From an uncultured Pelolinea sp. (lineage in GTDB: Bacteria; Chloroflexota; Anaerolineae; Anaerolineales; Anaerolineaceae): a stretch of 6,893 nt of DNA. How positions within the stretch are numbered: position 1 is the stretch's first letter; each line of letters begins with the position of its first letter. Below, one piece after another: positions 5,549 to 6,893 of the stretch. A program made the position numbers and the translations under genes. Below the pieces are notes generated by a model that saw nothing but the letters and a program-made list of their open reading frames with translations, was not told the origin of the DNA and did not search any database. The stretch lies in the NCBI GenBank assembly GCA_937902055.1, contig CALGUJ010000310.1:1-6893 (forward strand), written 5' to 3'.

Positions 5549-6067
5549 ATGAGAAAAACCATCACCATTTGTTTCTTGATTTCCATGATTACCGCAAGCT
5601 GCAGCTTATCGGAGCGGTTCGCTGCGGCGTTGGACGCGTTTTTGGCCGCGCCCGAAGAACAAGCCCCTAAATATTCCGATTTGGAAGGGATTGGATGCAT
5701 ACCCAACCTGGCAGGGGTGGAAGAAGCCCGGGTGATACGCGTCATCGATGGGGATTCCATCGAGGTATTGCTGGATGGGGAAAAGATCGAAGTTCGATAC
5801 ATCGGGATCAACACTCCGGAGTATTACTCGAATGAACGCGATGCCGCCATAAGAGCCACTGAAGCCAATAAAAATCTTGTTGCGGGAAAAACCATATATT
5901 TGTTCAGAGATCGATCCGATACGGATGATTATGGGCGTCTGCTGCGTTACGTATTGACCAATGACGCTTTTATCAATCTGGAGTTGGTTCGCGAAGGATT
6001 CGCTGAAGCCAGAGAATACCCGCCGGATACTGCCTGTCACGAACTTTTTAAAAAGGCAGCCCATTAA
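5549..6067 (+). CDS. Staphylococcal nuclease (thermonuclease) domain lipoprotein
   Basis: This 172-residue protein probably cleaves DNA or RNA outside the cytoplasm. Residues 1-18 form a short signal peptide ending in Thr-Ala-Ser-Cys, an imperfect lipobox (Thr rather than Leu at -3); Cys18 would carry the lipid. A linker of about 40 residues leads to the SNase domain (about 60-172). By comparison with S. aureus nuclease, Asp69 matches Asp21, Arg83 matches Arg35, Thr89 and Glu91 match Thr41 and Glu43, and Arg130 matches Arg87. The position of calcium ligand Asp40 is Asn88. The domain also ends early, just after Cys-His-Glu-Leu-Phe-Lys-Lys-Ala, without the usual final helix and Arg-Gly-Leu-Trp-type ending. 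It begins 42 bases after the tRNA with no clear promoter of its own; the ribosome site is at best the weak GGATGGGGA at 5533-5541. Nuclease family is sure; activity is less so. Confidence 0.85.
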   Translation: MRKTITICFLISMITASCSLSERFAAALDAFLAAPEEQAPKYSDLEGIGCIPNLAGVEEARVIRVIDGDSIEVLLDGEKIEVRYIGINTPEYYSNERDAAIRATEANKNLVAGKTIYLFRDRSDTDDYGRLLRYVLTNDAFINLELVREGFAEAREYPPDTACHELFKKAAH

Positions 6068-6096
6068 CGAATAAAACTGAATTGCGATGTCGTTAT

Positions 6097-6893
6097 TTAT
6101 TGAACGGAGTATTCGAGCAATTCCAGCGAACCGTCAATTTCCACGGGAATGCCAATGCCGTAGAATTTTACCGATGCCGATTCGATATCCTCGTTAACCA
6201 ATCCGACGTGCGGGGCATACCATAAGACCGTGTCCACAATCAGGGTTGTGGAAATATTCACCTCGCTGCCCTCAATGGTGGTTTGCAGCCTGGAAACGTC
6301 AAAAAAAATTACGCGATCGACCTTGACAAGGTTTTCAAATTTTCCGGCGGGGACTTCCAGAGTTTCATCGGTACCGATTATCTTCCAGCGCATCTTGACC
6401 GGGCTGTCGATCAATTCGGCGGTGATGGTATCACCCTCGTAGGAACCCTGCAAATTACCGTTGGCGCGGTAGGTGGTTTCCCATTCCAGCGCCCAATCGT
6501 TGGCTTCGAATTCTTGCAGGGAGGGCATAAAGATACCGCTTTCATATTTCAGGTCCAAGCCGCCCGTGAACATTCCTAAAACCAGGTTCAATTCAGTGAC
6601 CGGAAAATCAACAACCGCTCCTTGACGGCATGTCGCCAAGGATTGAGTGACCTGGCCGGTGCTTAAGTCGGAGGTTGTAATGAGAGCGGAATCAGGCGTA
6701 CTTTCGGAAACGCTCACCACCAGGTCCGGATTCCCATCCGCCGCAACCTGATCGAAATTTAACCGATAGCTCCAGCTGTTTTGGGCGGCCAGGGGGTAGA
6801 AGATATTATCGCAAAATGGAGCTGCAGCCGCCGCGGCTGATTGCGCGTGTTCAACTTTTTCCGGTGGCGCGGGAATTTCGGATGAGTTGGAAC
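6097..6893 (-). CDS. Exported protein of unknown function, C-terminal part (gene runs off the window)
   Basis: The frame stays open to the right edge and gives 264 residues; the start lies outside the window. A GTG at 6720 is an internal valine, not a convincing start, because the protein-like frame continues upstream of it. The visible N-terminal part is a Pro/Ala/Glu-rich linker with six alanines (about 19-24). Then come Cys27, Phe-Tyr-Pro-Leu and Trp-Ser-Tyr (31-42), a pattern I associate with secreted Chloroflexota proteins having a Cys, Tyr-Pro, Trp-x-Tyr opening. Later come Val-Pro-Ala-Gly-Lys-Phe-Glu-Asn and Trp-Tyr-Ala-Pro-His-Val-Gly-Leu-Val, typical of beta-rich exported domains with no assigned role. 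There are two cysteines (Cys27 and about Cys88), which could form a disulfide. A signal peptide or lipobox probably lies beyond the edge. The stop is 29 bases from the convergent nuclease stop. No function can be given. Confidence 0.75.
   Translation of the reverse strand, partial: SNSSEIPAPPEKVEHAQSAAAAAAPFCDNIFYPLAAQNSWSYRLNFDQVAADGNPDLVVSVSESTPDSALITTSDLSTGQVTQSLATCRQGAVVDFPVTELNLVLGMFTGGLDLKYESGIFMPSLQEFEANDWALEWETTYRANGNLQGSYEGDTITAELIDSPVKMRWKIIGTDETLEVPAGKFENLVKVDRVIFFDVSRLQTTIEGSEVNISTTLIVDTVLWYAPHVGLVNEDIESASVKFYGIGIPVEIDGSLELLEYSVQ

Noticed and set aside
5425..5814. Minus-strand open frame of 129 codons ending across the tRNA
   Set aside because: Its C-terminus is the antisense translation of the tRNA-Thr gene, a well-known kind of spurious protein, and the rest is antisense to the nuclease gene.
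6065..6095. Inverted repeat TAACGA / TCGTTA between the nuclease and the exported protein genes as a terminator
   Set aside because: The stem is only six mostly A-T pairs with a 19-base loop and a short T-rich flank, too weak to call.

Overview
The window looks like ordinary chromosome from a mid-GC free-living bacterium, most likely a Chloroflexota (Anaerolineae-like) lineage. That guess rests on the feel of the proteins: an archaeal-type bifunctional phosphoglucose/phosphomannose isomerase, an MshA-like GT4 glycosyltransferase, a lipoprotein-like thermonuclease, and a secreted protein with a Cys, then Phe-Tyr-Pro-Leu, then Trp-x-Tyr pattern. It is inference from protein style, not from a marker gene. 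I saw no insertion sequence, CRISPR array, phage gene or toxin-antitoxin pair. || Layout, left to right: positions 1-262 are non-coding, with a small palindrome, a G8 run, a perfect 8-bp inverted repeat and an extended -10 promoter. A plus-strand operon follows: an AI-2E/PerM-family membrane protein (263-1516), an unrecognised 66-residue protein (1517-1717) and the sugar-phosphate isomerase (1736-2797), closed by a strong intrinsic terminator (2827-2850). Next is dinB (DNA polymerase IV, 2953-4146), whose promoter places the transcription start almost on the ATG, so the mRNA is probably leaderless. A minus-strand GT4 glycosyltransferase (5384 down to 4122) converges on dinB and overlaps its 3' end by 25 bp. 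It is divergent from a tRNA-Thr(CGT) gene (5434-5506), and the two promoters are packed into 49 bp. Downstream of the tRNA is a lipoprotein-type staphylococcal-nuclease-domain protein (5549-6067). Converging on it is the C-terminal part of an exported protein of unknown function that runs off the right edge (6097-6893, minus strand). || How the genes relate: the first three genes are probably co-transcribed, but no shared pathway is evident beyond the isomerase feeding hexose-phosphate metabolism. The glycosyltransferase could use sugar nucleotides that derive from that pool, but it is a separate transcription unit and this is only inference. || The most interesting signals are regulatory rather than a new protein system. 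All four promoters I could place carry a perfect TATAAT -10, and none of the three protein genes behind them has a clear Shine-Dalgarno. The dinB promoter looks leaderless and is covered by an inverted repeat that could be a repressor operator. The tRNA and glycosyltransferase promoters are interlocked. I did not find convincing evidence of an undescribed multi-gene system.
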